A stretch of 64,000 bases of DNA from Streptomyces sp. NBC_00536. GTDB taxonomy: Bacteria > Actinomycetota > Actinomycetes > Streptomycetales > Streptomycetaceae. A program made the translations under genes and the position numbers. This document shows, in pieces, positions 53,901 through 61,834 of the stretch (position 1 is its first letter; each line of letters opens with the position of its first letter). The DNA is taken from contig NZ_CP107819.1 of assembly GCF_036346295.1 (NCBI RefSeq), positions 7,812,001 through 7,876,000 on the forward strand, read 5' to 3'. The notes under the pieces are model-generated. The model worked only from the letters and a program-made list of their open reading frames with translations, ran no database searches and had not been told where the DNA came from.

Positions 53901-54423
53901 CGTCAGTGTGCTCCGGGAGGCCACGGACATCCTGCGCGAGTGCGACGACCCCGCCCGGGAGGCGGAGGCGTGCAAGAGCCTCGGGCTGGCCCTGTGCATC
54001 ACGGAACGCTCCGGCGCGGCCGTGGCCGTGTACCAGCGCGCCGTGGACCTCCGCCACGGGCTCGGCGACCGGTCCGGCGAGGGCGAAGCGTGGCTCGTCC
54101 TCGCCTCCTGCCTGGGCCTCGCGGGACGGCCGGAGGAGGCGGTCGCGGCCGCGGTCCGCGCCGTCGGCGTGCTCAGCGAGACCCGGGAACCGAGGCTGCT
54201 CGCGCCGGCGCTCACCGAACTCGGCACCGCGCTGCTCCGGGCGGGACGCCCGGCCGAGGCCCTCACCCCGCTGGACCAGGCCGAGCGCCTGGCCCGCGAG
54301 TCGGGGGACCGGGCCGAGGAAGCCATGGCGCTCTCGGCCCGGGGCGCGGCCCTGCGGAGCCTGGGCCGCCCCGAAGAAGCCGCGGCGGCCACCGCGCGAG
54401 CCGTCGAGATCCACCGGGGCTGA
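50974..54423 (+). CDS. STAND protein: alpha/beta-hydrolase, NB-ARC ATPase, TPR sensor
   Basis: 1149 residues. The N-terminal domain (1-215) is an alpha/beta hydrolase: VVLVHGFRSGPGAW (oxyanion), LVTHSQGGLVAQRL (nucleophile Ser near 86), AGESDGVVSPASA (acid) and PGDHSGI (histidine). A Pro/Ala-rich linker carries an AAVEALLALLAPFG lead-in to NB-ARC with Walker A GMPGVGKTELV (about 343), Walker B LVLLDNAGG and GLPLALHIVAALL. From about 745 to the end are TPR-like helix pairs (GNALSNLGVALRHAHRYDEA repeated every 40 residues). This is the sensor-switch-effector plan of STAND immune or signalling proteins, here with a lipase/esterase-like effector. GTG 50974 is 8 bp after GGGGAGGGG. Confidence 0.88.
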   Translation: MGERRLGVVLVHGFRSGPGAWDPLRALIAGDDGLGFVDTLPFGYATGLGRLHPLRVNPSIDTAADSLGEYLATEAGGFEELMLVTHSQGGLVAQRLLARMLGDGRGRELARIRAVVMLACPNNGSELMLSLRRGLFGSGHPQESQLRPLNEQVTRTLRTVLRDVVGAREVTERTCPIPFAVYAGESDGVVSPASAQSVFPDAAALPGDHSGILKATTADHRTFTTLRRLILRTRTGPGPGGPSVGGAAGAAGTAGDAGEAAPSAPPPSSPPPPSVEETVAGLPARSTTFTGRAAAVEALLALLAPFGDPAPAGGDPAPAEPEASVAPTAPARAATVGVVVGMPGVGKTELVLQSAERALREPGWFPGGFLFADLAGYDPDPARRATPADVLDDFLRTLGVPAEGIPPGTDARSALLRSTLAARAARGLRTLVLLDNAGGEQQVRPLLPGDPATPALITSRTKLAVGARPFAVQVLDGPTSVDLLREALRYAGPADTRIESDPEAALRIAELCAGLPLALHIVAALLVDFPTRPPADLGRALQAEHTRLDRLELGDRAVRAAFDLSYRHLTAEQARLFRLLPVNPGPDVSTETAARLAALDEEQTAVLLQELGRAHLIEPGRTWGRWRMHDLLRLYADETGERSAGEDERDAVRRRLFDHYWITALTAVTLLRPDPDGPLTDRFDTPAQAQAWLEDERHNVTLVASSGTAFGPADGTLMLGLNLGEWFERHRYLDDWSVVADSAVHTARSAGQRRFEARALDQSGNCLRLSRRFPEAIARHREAIAIFQELGDTGGEGNALSNLGVALRHAHRYDEAIAVLSESVRLCRDRGDGRFLGMALGNLGIALRQLGRYEAAVAVQRETVALSRAHGDRRSEARGLCNLANSLVATGSYGEAEASAGHAVLLFAELRDEHGRAGALSVLGTVLNAAGRFGEAVGPLHDAAVTLGRREDVHGRALALVNLGSALVKTDEAEYAVSVLREATDILRECDDPAREAEACKSLGLALCITERSGAAVAVYQRAVDLRHGLGDRSGEGEAWLVLASCLGLAGRPEEAVAAAVRAVGVLSETREPRLLAPALTELGTALLRAGRPAEALTPLDQAERLARESGDRAEEAMALSARGAALRSLGRPEEAAAATARAVEIHRG

Positions 54424-54474
54424 ACACTCGCCGGGCCGGAGCCGCGCGCGAAGCGGGGCCCGGCCCGCGACCGG

Positions 54475-54885
54475 TTAGTCCGGGTCGGGCATACGGCGCC
54501 AGCCGCCCCAGTTGCCGTCGTGGTCACGGATGTTGATCCACTGGTAGCCGTCATCGCCCCGGATGCTCAGCGTGAACACCCAGGGGTCGCCCCCGCTGAA
54601 GCGGTCGATGATGTAGATCTTGTCGGTGAAGACGCCGCCCATGGAGTACCAGCCGGACCACCGGCCCTTCTTGCTGGCGTCGCGGGTCCACACGGCCTGG
54701 TCGGTGCCGATGAGGAACTGGTGCTTGGAGCCGTCGGGAGCCGTCTGGGTGGCGACCCCGTACTCGCAGATGTAGATCGCGCCGGCCTCCCCGTTGCAGT
54801 GGCTCAGGGCCTGGGCCGGCGAGGCCGCGACCACGAGGCCCGCCAGGATGGTGGCCGCGAGAACGGCGGCCCTGATCCTCTTCAT
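54475..54885 (-). CDS. Small secreted protein, unknown function
   Basis: 136 residues. A clear Sec signal (MKRIRAAVLAATILAGLVVAAS, in part, cleavage near AQA-LS) leads to a mature protein with two early cysteines (SHCNGEAGAIYICEYG), many Trp/Tyr (GRWSGWYSMGG, WINIRDHDGNWGGW) and beta-strand character. The repeated GxW segments recall PLL-like lectin/propeller fragments, but no family is certain. The ATG is preceded by AACAGGAACA. It is near the collagen-like gene on the same strand but separated by a hairpin. Confidence 0.72.
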   Translation of the reverse strand: MKRIRAAVLAATILAGLVVAASPAQALSHCNGEAGAIYICEYGVATQTAPDGSKHQFLIGTDQAVWTRDASKKGRWSGWYSMGGVFTDKIYIIDRFSGGDPWVFTLSIRGDDGYQWINIRDHDGNWGGWRRMPDPD

Positions 54886-54986
54886 GTTCCTGTTGCTCCT
54901 CGGTGCGATGCGCAGGCGAGCCTGCTGACTCGTGCGAGCCTGCCGTTCACCGCTTGCGTTTCGCTAACGTTCCGCTGCCGTCGCGC

Positions 54987-55019
54987 GAACGCCGCCCGCA
55001 GGGGCTGCGGGCGGCGTTC
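54987..55019 (-). terminator. 15-bp perfect hairpin after collagen-like gene
   Basis: GAACGCCGCCCGCAG pairs with CTGCGGGCGGCGTTC around GGG, 22 bp beyond the collagen-like stop on the minus strand. No T tract follows. Confidence 0.7.
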
Positions 55020-55040
55020 GAGCTGGGGCGGTACTTCGGA

Positions 55041-55943
55041 TCAGCCGGTCCGGTTCGGCGCGAACCCGTGGGACAGTTCGCTGGAGAAGGGCACGCTGCG
55101 GCCGTGGCTGCGGACGGGGCCGGCCTGCAGCACCCATCCCGTCGTCGTGTTGGGGACGAAGGTTCCGCCGGTGATGTCGATGGCCAGCTGGTAGACCCGG
55201 CCGGTGGTGGTCAGGACCTTGACGTAGGCGGTGGTGCCCTGGGCCTCGATCGAGATGCTGCACGCGGTACCGGCGTCACCTCCGCTGGGATAGCCGGTGA
55301 TGGTCGAGAGGTTCTGCCAGGCGACCCCGGTGCCGCGGGGCGCCGCGCGCCCGGCAGAGGCGATGCCGTTGCGGACCGCGGCGCTGTACGACTCGCTGTT
55401 GGAGGGGGCATAGCTGTCGATGTCGATGCACGGCCCGGTGGCTCCGGTCGCGCCCGTGGCGCCCGTGGCGCCCGTGGCACCTGTGGCACCGGTGGCTCCG
55501 GTCGCACCCGTGGCACCCGTGCCGCCCGTGCCGCCCGTGGCACCGGTGGCACCGGTCGCTCCCGTGGCACCGGTCGCTCCCGTCGCTCCGGTCGCTCCCG
55601 TCGGTCCCGTCGCCCCGGTGTGGCCCGCCGGTCCCGTCGGGCCGGTATTGCCCTTCGGTCCTCGGGGGCCAGGGGGGCCCTCGGGGCCGCGGCACCGCTC
55701 GTGCCCGTTGGTCTTCGCGGCGTCCGGCCCCGACTCCTCGCACTCGTCACCGCCACCACCGCCCGGCGGACTCACGGCCGCGGTCTCGGCGGCCTTCGCC
55801 TGGATCGCCTGGCCCGCCGCGACGGCGGGCGAGGCGATCCCCGCCAGCACCAGCGCGATCGAGGCGAACGTTCCGCCGGTCAGCCAGCCGGATCGCTTGG
55901 GCAGCGGGCCCAGCGTGGATCGGGGTTTGTCCTCAGGACGCAT
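55041..55943 (-). CDS. Secreted collagen-like (Gly-x-y) repeat protein
   Basis: 300 residues. An N-terminal export signal (about 18-45, [22 protein letters not shown], in part) precedes an acidic Cys pair (DECEE, ERCRG). An uninterrupted Gly-x-y tract of about 85 residues begins [16 protein letters not shown] and becomes mostly GAT triplets. A globular C-terminal domain follows ([16 protein letters not shown], then [11 protein letters not shown]). Such tracts form a collagen triple helix; the ends probably drive trimerisation and surface attachment. The tract is a DNA minisatellite of 9-bp units (about 55440-55680) prone to length change. ATG 55943 has GAGGAG upstream. Confidence 0.88.
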   Translation of the reverse strand: MRPEDKPRSTLGPLPKRSGWLTGGTFASIALVLAGIASPAVAAGQAIQAKAAETAAVSPPGGGGGDECEESGPDAAKTNGHERCRGPEGPPGPRGPKGNTGPTGPAGHTGATGPTGATGATGATGATGATGATGATGGTGGTGATGATGATGATGATGATGATGATGATGPCIDIDSYAPSNSESYSAAVRNGIASAGRAAPRGTGVAWQNLSTITGYPSGGDAGTACSISIEAQGTTAYVKVLTTTGRVYQLAIDITGGTFVPNTTTGWVLQAGPVRSHGRSVPFSSELSHGFAPNRTG

Positions 55944-56162
55944 GCACCGCTCCTCGTGAAGCATTTGATCGGATAGTCACTGGAATCCCGGTGACAGCAG
56001 CCATCGTGGGGATCCGGCACCGGCGACGGCGGCTGCCGCGCCCGACAATCAGTTGTTCGGCCCAGTGCATGAGGCCACCCGGGTGCGTTCCCGCGGGCCA
56101 CACGGGTCAGTCGCACGGCGCGCTGTGCCCCGTACGCTGCGCGGGATCCGTAGGGTCCGGCC

Positions 56163-57248
56163 GTGAAGCCGACCATCTGCCTCTGCATGATCGTGAAGAA
56201 CGAGTCCGCAGTCATCGAGCGCTGCCTGGCCTCGGTACGGGACCACATCGACACCTGGGTCATCTCCGACACCGGTTCGGACGACGGCACCCAGCAGCTG
56301 ATCCGCAGTGCCCTCGACGGGATCCCCGGCGAGCTCCACGAGGAGCCCTGGGTGAACTTCGGGCACAACCGGAGCCTCAACATCGCCCGCGCCCGCGGCA
56401 GGGCCGACTACCTGCTCCTGCTCGACGCGGACCTGGTGCTGCGCGAGGACGCGCCGCTGCCGCCGCTCGTGGCGGACTCGTACCTGCTCCGGCACGAGGG
56501 CGCCACCGAGTACCGCATCAAACGCCTGGTCAGCGGCAGACTGCCGTGGCGGTACGAGGGGGTGACCCACGAGTACATCACCTGCGACCTCAGCGACAAC
56601 GTGGTCCACCTCGACGCCCTGGTGATCGAGGACCACGGCGACGGCGGCTCCAAGCACGACAAGTTCGAACGGGACGCCCGGCTGCTGGGCGCCGAGATGG
56701 AACGGGACCCCTCCAACGGCCGGACCGTCTTCTACCTCGCCCAGACCATGCGGGACATGGGCGACCGCGCCGAGGCCATCCGCCTGTACGAGCGGCGCGC
56801 GGCCATGGGCGGCTGGCCGGAGGAGGTCTACCAGTCGCTCCTCCAGGTCGGCGTGCTGCACGGGGACAGCGCGGACCCGGCCGACTGGCCCGCCGCGATG
56901 GACGCGCTGAACCGTGCCTGGGAATCCCGGCCGGAGCGGCTGGAGGCGAGCTACGAACTGGCCTCGCGGCTGCGGCTGCTCGGCCGGTACCAGGCGGCCC
57001 ACGCCGTCGTGCGGGCCTGCCTGGACCGGCCCGCGCCGGACGACATCCTGTTCACCCAGCCCTGGGTGTACCGGTGGGGCCTGCTCTTCGAGTACTCCAT
57101 CACCGCGTACTGGGTGGGCGAGCCGGCGGAGTCGGTCCGGGCCTGCGACCGGCTCCTCGCCCTGCCCGACCTGCCGGACTCCTACCGGCGCCAGACCGTG
57201 CTCAACCGCGGATTCGCCCTGGAGCGTCTCGCGGTGCCGGCGAGGTGA
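56163..57248 (+). CDS. Family 2 glycosyltransferase with C-terminal TPR-like region
   Basis: 361 residues from GTG 56163. The GT-A domain holds ICLCMIVKNESAVIERCLASV, WVISDTGSDDGTQQLI and LLLLDADLVL (DxD metal site, about residue 85). A helical C-terminal half follows, with TPR-like pairs (TVFYLAQTMRDMGDRAEAIRLYERR, in part). There is no membrane helix. This is the tetratricopeptide glycosyltransferase type common in actinobacteria; donor and acceptor unknown. Its last 47 bp overlap the convergent methyltransferase gene. Confidence 0.85.
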   Translation: MKPTICLCMIVKNESAVIERCLASVRDHIDTWVISDTGSDDGTQQLIRSALDGIPGELHEEPWVNFGHNRSLNIARARGRADYLLLLDADLVLREDAPLPPLVADSYLLRHEGATEYRIKRLVSGRLPWRYEGVTHEYITCDLSDNVVHLDALVIEDHGDGGSKHDKFERDARLLGAEMERDPSNGRTVFYLAQTMRDMGDRAEAIRLYERRAAMGGWPEEVYQSLLQVGVLHGDSADPADWPAAMDALNRAWESRPERLEASYELASRLRLLGRYQAAHAVVRACLDRPAPDDILFTQPWVYRWGLLFEYSITAYWVGEPAESVRACDRLLALPDLPDSYRRQTVLNRGFALERLAVPAR

Positions 57249-57981
57249 AGCGCAGCGGCGCCGCGCGCCGCACCGGGGGCGCCGGATCCGCGGGGGCGAA
57301 GGGCTTCGAGAAGAGGGCCAGCAGCCCGGGGTGCACCGCGCACAGCGGCATCCGGCCCGTCTCCGCCGCGGCCGCGCGCAGGCGCTCGTCGGCGGCGAGG
57401 CGGTCGGCGCTCACGTACAGGAAGGCGTTCTGCGCGTACCAGGGTTCGATCTCCGGGTCGTCCCAGAGCCGTGTGCGCAGGCAGTCGACGAGTTCGTAGC
57501 CCCACCGGCCGAAGTGCTCGCGCCAGTAGGTCGGCCACTGCTCGTTGCGGTGGTCGCTGCCGGTCTGGCCGGGGATCGCGGCCGAGAACAGCACCACGTC
57601 GGACAGGGCGCAGAGATCGGCGACCAGGGAGGCGGCGCGGCCCTGGTCCAGGTGCTCGGCCGCTTCCAGGGTCATGGCCAGGTCGAACCGGGTCCCCTCC
57701 AGCCGGAGCGGGTGCGAGAGGTCGTGCCGCAGGAAGCGGTCGGGCGGGATCCGCAGGGCGCTCTCGGCGACCCAGTCCCCGTCGACCCCGAGGACCGTCT
57801 CCACGCCGAGTGCGCGGGCGGCCGCCAGCCAGGAACCGGTGCCGCACCCGAGGTCGACCACGCTGGAGGGCCGCACCAGATCGAAGACCAGTGGCAGCAC
57901 CCGCCCGGCCGAGCGGGCCGAGCCGTCCTGCTGACTCTCGTAGAACCACGCGCCGTACGCGTCGTCGCGGGGCATCGACAT
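57202..57981 (-). CDS. Class I SAM-dependent methyltransferase
   Basis: About 259 residues. Motif I is SVVDLGCGTGSWLAAA, then VLGVDGDWV, FDLAMTLEAAEHLD and SDVVLFSAAIPGQTGSDHRNEQW (in part), with Tyr/Trp-rich WYAQNAFLYVSADRL near the end. It resembles small-molecule or sugar methyltransferases. The opposing glycosyltransferase shares the 3' end, hinting at related glycan modification, though they are not co-transcribed. Start at ATG 57981, 8 bp after GAGG; ATG 57987 and TTG 58053 are alternatives. Confidence 0.82.
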   Translation of the reverse strand: MSMPRDDAYGAWFYESQQDGSARSAGRVLPLVFDLVRPSSVVDLGCGTGSWLAAARALGVETVLGVDGDWVAESALRIPPDRFLRHDLSHPLRLEGTRFDLAMTLEAAEHLDQGRAASLVADLCALSDVVLFSAAIPGQTGSDHRNEQWPTYWREHFGRWGYELVDCLRTRLWDDPEIEPWYAQNAFLYVSADRLAADERLRAAAAETGRMPLCAVHPGLLALFSKPFAPADPAPPVRRAAPLRFTSPAPRDAPGRIRG

Positions 57982-58080
57982 CCGCATCACCTCGATCGGG
58001 AGCGCCGTGGCCGGCTCACCGCGGCCGATCCGGCGGAAGCGACCCTTCCACAACGGGTCACGGGCCAGGGCGTGCCACGC

Positions 58081-58130
58081 CCGGACTCACCCGGACTCAC
58101 CCGGACTCACCCGGACTCGCCCGGAGTCAC
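58081..58130. repeat. Five tandem copies of a 10-bp unit
   Basis: CCGGACTCAC three times, then CCGGACTCGC and CCGGAGTCAC, contiguous, ending in the stop codon region of the SagB-fusion gene. The 10-bp period nearly matches one DNA turn. It looks like 3'-end duplication. Confidence 0.9.
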
Positions 58131-59875
58131 CCGGGGTTCCCCGTGCGCCGCCCCAGCGGCAGCAGGTACTGCAGGGGCTGGTCGAGGTCGTCCAGGCCGA
58201 GGAGTTCCTGGGCCAGGTCGTCGTGGAAGCCGCCGAGCGGGGTCCCGGCCAGGCCCAGCGCCGACGCCGTGAGGAGCAGCGTCTGGGTCAGGTGACCGGT
58301 CTCCAGCAGGGCCAGGCGCAGCGCGCGCAGCCCGTACCGGCGCCGCAGCAGGCCGACGTCCGCGTACACGCCCAGCACCACGGGCGCGGCGTCGATGCCG
58401 ATCCAGTCCGGGTCGCTCGCCGGCCGGGACAGGTACGTCGACAGTGCCTTGACCTCCTCCAGTGGGGGCAGCGGCCCGACGGGGCGCAGCGTCCGGGACT
58501 CGGGCACGCAGTCGTACGTCCCCGCGGGGACACCGTCCGTACCGAGCACCAGCAGCCGCACCCGGGCCGTGTAGAGGGCGCCCGCGCTCGGGTAGGGGCG
58601 GTGGGCGAGGGTACGGGTCGAGCCGTCCGCGAGGAGCTGGGCGGAGCGGCCGCTCTCGGCGAGGGAGTGCCACAGCAGGGCACCGAGGGTCTCCGCGTCG
58701 AGCGGCCCGCCGAGCGCGCCGCGCGCCGAGGCCCGGCCCGCGAGGACGGCGCCCAGCGGTACGTCCGGCAACGGGCCCGTCGGCAGCGGGATGTCGGGCC
58801 CGGCGGGCCGCACGGCCGGGCGCGGCAGCGGCGCCGTCGGCCGCAGCGCCGTGTCCTCGCCCCGGCCGATCTGGAACTTGCTCCGCTCCAGGTACTGGAC
58901 GTCGGGCGCGGTGTGCGAGGACGGGAAGTACGAGGGCGCGGCTTCGGAGCCCTCCGCCGTCTCCGCCGTTTCCAGCAGGGTCCGCGCCGCCAGCCTGCAC
59001 ACCGCCCGTTCCTCGTCGGGGATCACCCCGAGCCGGTTGAAGAGCATGTGCAGCTGCGAGGCCCATACCCAGGCGTACGGGGCCGGAGCGTCCTCCCGCG
59101 AGTCCGGCGCGTCCGGCGAGCCGAGGGCGCGCAGTGCCGCGTCGGCCTCGCGGACCCGCTCCGTCCAGCGGTTCAGCCAGGGCGCCGCGGAGCCGTCGGC
59201 GAGCCGCTGCCGCAGCTCCGCGGCGCGCCGCACCAGTGTCGAACGCTGCGCCGCGTAGACCGAGTTGACCCGCGCGTGGACCGGCGCGCCCGGCAGCAGG
59301 GGCACTTCCGTCACCCACCGCCAGCCCGCCGCGTGCCCGCGCAGCCAGCGCGCGGCCGCGAGGGGGTCCATGCCGAGGGCGTACGCCGTCGCGTGCGCCA
59401 GGTCGGCGGCGACCGCCAGCCGCGCGGAGCCGCCCGCGCCGTCCAGGGCCCGCAGCGCTTCGAGGGTCACCTCGGTCGAGGCGGCGAAGACCTCCTCGGC
59501 GACCGGCAACGCCCGTGCCCCGCCGTAGCGTTGGGTCTCGGGAACATAGGGCACGGTACGGACCTCCCCGTGCGCGGACGGCCAGGGACCCGCCACCGCC
59601 GGGACCTCCTTCGCGGCGTGCGCGAGGTGGTCGGACAGCCGCGCCGCGCCCGCCGCGTCCAGGCCGCGGACCCGGATCCGCAGGTGGGGGCCGTCCTCCC
59701 CGTACCGGATGAAGAACCACCGGGCCGCCTCCCCGGCCGCCACCAGCCCGTCGAGGCAGGGCGCCGCCTCCCGCAGCAGGAACGCGTCGGTGTCCTCGGC
59801 CGTGGAGTGCAGGAACAGGTGATGGCCGTGCCAGCCACCGGAGTGGGCGTCGGAATCGGTGCCGGTCGTCGTCAT
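58127..59875 (-). CDS. Thiopeptide-type (SpaB_C) / SagB-type azoline dehydrogenase fusion
   Basis: 582 residues. The N-terminal domain (about 12-260) is GWHGHHLFLHSTAEDTDAFLLREAAPCLDGLV (in part), WFFIRYGEDGPHLRIRVRG and VHARVNSVYAAQRSTLVRRA, the thiopeptide-type bacteriocin domain related to lanthipeptide dehydratase C-termini. The C-terminal domain (about 330-575) is SagB-like: [57 protein letters not shown] (in part) and GGFHDDLAQELLGLDDLDQ. It should oxidise azolines to azoles with FMN. It is the last gene of a minus-strand RiPP operon. GGAGG is 6 bp before the ATG. Confidence 0.87.
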   Translation of the reverse strand: MTTTGTDSDAHSGGWHGHHLFLHSTAEDTDAFLLREAAPCLDGLVAAGEAARWFFIRYGEDGPHLRIRVRGLDAAGAARLSDHLAHAAKEVPAVAGPWPSAHGEVRTVPYVPETQRYGGARALPVAEEVFAASTEVTLEALRALDGAGGSARLAVAADLAHATAYALGMDPLAAARWLRGHAAGWRWVTEVPLLPGAPVHARVNSVYAAQRSTLVRRAAELRQRLADGSAAPWLNRWTERVREADAALRALGSPDAPDSREDAPAPYAWVWASQLHMLFNRLGVIPDEERAVCRLAARTLLETAETAEGSEAAPSYFPSSHTAPDVQYLERSKFQIGRGEDTALRPTAPLPRPAVRPAGPDIPLPTGPLPDVPLGAVLAGRASARGALGGPLDAETLGALLWHSLAESGRSAQLLADGSTRTLAHRPYPSAGALYTARVRLLVLGTDGVPAGTYDCVPESRTLRPVGPLPPLEEVKALSTYLSRPASDPDWIGIDAAPVVLGVYADVGLLRRRYGLRALRLALLETGHLTQTLLLTASALGLAGTPLGGFHDDLAQELLGLDDLDQPLQYLLPLGRRTGNPG

Positions 59876-59890
59876 CTGGGGTCCTCCGCG

Positions 59891-61834
59891 TCAGGGAAAG
59901 GGGTGCGGGTGGACCGTGAGGTCCTCGTCGCGCAGCGGCCGGTCCGAGCGGCCCAGCCGGTACGGGACGTCCAGCAGTCGGGGGAGGCCCCGGACGCGCC
60001 GGTTGACGTGCCCGAAGGTCATCGGCAGCGAGCCCGGCACGATGGCCTTCACGCAGTGCAGCCCGAGCCGGTCGCGCAGCCCCGCCTCGCTCTGGTCGAC
60101 GGCGATCACCTCCAGTCCGGCCCGCGCCAGCCGCTCCACGGTCGCGGTGAGCAGGGCGCCGATGTCCCCCACCGGCGCGGGCGCACCCGGCCAGGCGTCC
60201 TCGACCGCCGCGCACGGAGTGTCGGCGTAGAGGAACTCCAGGCGCGGGCCCGCCTCGGGAAGGGTGTTGAGGCCGACGTGGTCGTCCAGGGTCGTCACCA
60301 GCTCCGGCCGTTCCAGCATCGGCCGCAGCCGACGGGGGTCGCGCGGGCCGCCCTCGGCGTGTGAACGGGGGCCCGATTCCACGACGTTGGTGACGACCTC
60401 AGCCACCGCGGAGCGGATCGCCGCGCGCGGATCGTGGTGCGCGCCCGCGGCGAGGAACATCCGGGGTGCGTCGGGATGGGACCCCTCGTAGCGGCACACC
60501 GCCACGACGGCCGGGATACCGAAGTCGTTCGTGGCGTCGAGCAGGACGAGCCGGTAGCCGGCCAGCGCGGCACGGTCCGCGAGCAGCGCGGTGTCCCGGT
60601 CCCGCGGTGGCAGCGTGATGCGGCGCAGGGGCGTCGCCGCGTACCACGCCATCAGGAAGGCATCGCGCTCCGCCACCTCGAACAGGCCGTAGAGCAGGGC
60701 CTCTTCGGGGCTGTTGCCCAGTCCGCAGCCGTTGGAGGACTCGTACACCACGCGCGGTCCGGTGTTCCCCGGCACGTCCCAGTACGCGACGTGCTCGGGG
60801 ACGGCCGTGGCGCGCCGCCGGGTGAGCGACCAGCCGTGCACCCAGTCCATCTCCAGGTCCGGGGTGTAGGGGACGGTCGGCGACGCGGGGTGTCCGTGGT
60901 GGCGGGGGTCGGGCAGGCCGAGCCGTTCCGGGTCCACGGCCCGCTCGGGCCCGAGTTCCGCGAAGGAGGCCCGCAGTGCGGTCCGTTTGCCGGTCGGGCG
61001 CATTCCCGCCAACCGCTCGATGCCTTCGAAGAGTGCGATCCGCTCGCTGTCGCCGAAGTCCAGGGACCGGCCGTAGCCGCCGTCGTCGACGGGCCGCCCG
61101 TCGCTCACGAACGCGCTGGTGAGACAGAACGCCGAGTCCTCGGAGCGCAGCAGCCGCCGCACCGGGCCGAACCGCTCGTCGTGCAGGGCCTCGCGCAACA
61201 GGGCGGACGTGGTACGGGAGTTGGGGGCCCGCAGGACGTACGGGTCGGGGAGCGGGCGCGGCGCCGACGGCAGCGGGGCGACACCGGACGCGGAGTCCGG
61301 CGGCAGGGGACGGCACACCGGGCAGCCGCCGACCGGGCGCACGTGGTGGGTGGACCAGGTGCCGCGGCCCTGGTGGACGACGTACACGACGGCCGGTTCG
61401 GAGTCCGGTGCGGTGGAGGGGGCGTGGGTGTGGGCGTGCTCCAGCAGGCCGACCGCGAGGGTACCGAGGGCCTCCGACAGGGCCGGAGACGGTACGCCGC
61501 CCAGCGCCAGCTCCGGGCTGCGCCACGGCACCCGGCCGCCCGCCGTGGCGAGCCGCTGGTACTCCGCGCAGCACAGGCAGGCCGCCGCCCCCGGCCGGAG
61601 CACCGGCCCCACCACGGCCAGGGCGCCGTCGAAGCGCACCGGGACGAGCGTCACGGGATGCCCGAGCGCACGGCGGCTCAGCTCCTCGGCGAGCCCGAGC
61701 GTCCAGCGCGTCAGCAGCACCACCGCCGGGCCGGACGGCAGCGCCAGCGCGGATCCGGCGTCGAGGACCGGCACCGGCAGCGCCCCCAAGGGGAGCGTGA
61801 CCGTGGCCGGGCTCACCGCGCTCACCGCGTTCAC
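59891..61834 (-). CDS. TOMM cyclodehydratase: E1-like/YcaO fusion
   Basis: 647 residues. The N-terminal third carries CLCCAEYQRLA and GGCPVCRPLPP, two CxxC pairs that would form the zinc site of an E1-like partner domain. The rest is YcaO with ATP-binding ERIALFEGIERLAG, GNSPEEALLYGLFEVAERDAF and RSAVAEVVTN. It ends HPHPFP, the proline-rich tail typical of azoline-forming YcaO proteins. It uses ATP to cyclise Cys/Ser/Thr of a precursor peptide. It starts at a GTG overlapping the upstream stop (GTGA), so synthesis is coupled to the F-type protein. Confidence 0.9.
   Translation of the reverse strand: MNAVSAVSPATVTLPLGALPVPVLDAGSALALPSGPAVVLLTRWTLGLAEELSRRALGHPVTLVPVRFDGALAVVGPVLRPGAAACLCCAEYQRLATAGGRVPWRSPELALGGVPSPALSEALGTLAVGLLEHAHTHAPSTAPDSEPAVVYVVHQGRGTWSTHHVRPVGGCPVCRPLPPDSASGVAPLPSAPRPLPDPYVLRAPNSRTTSALLREALHDERFGPVRRLLRSEDSAFCLTSAFVSDGRPVDDGGYGRSLDFGDSERIALFEGIERLAGMRPTGKRTALRASFAELGPERAVDPERLGLPDPRHHGHPASPTVPYTPDLEMDWVHGWSLTRRRATAVPEHVAYWDVPGNTGPRVVYESSNGCGLGNSPEEALLYGLFEVAERDAFLMAWYAATPLRRITLPPRDRDTALLADRAALAGYRLVLLDATNDFGIPAVVAVCRYEGSHPDAPRMFLAAGAHHDPRAAIRSAVAEVVTNVVESGPRSHAEGGPRDPRRLRPMLERPELVTTLDDHVGLNTLPEAGPRLEFLYADTPCAAVEDAWPGAPAPVGDIGALLTATVERLARAGLEVIAVDQSEAGLRDRLGLHCVKAIVPGSLPMTFGHVNRRVRGLPRLLDVPYRLGRSDRPLRDEDLTVHPHPFP

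Noticed and set aside
55430-55690. Regular short repeats considered as a CRISPR array
   Set aside because: The 9-bp units are contiguous with no spacers and encode Gly-x-y triplets in frame; they are a coding minisatellite.
57982-58126. Searched for a RiPP precursor peptide at the cluster end
   Set aside because: No short frame with a ribosome site and a Cys/Ser/Thr-rich core is present here or between the coupled genes; the precursor is probably beyond the right edge.
58081-58130. Tandem 10-mers considered as a replication iteron or attachment site
   Set aside because: There is no replication, partition or integrase gene nearby; they overlap a gene's 3' end.
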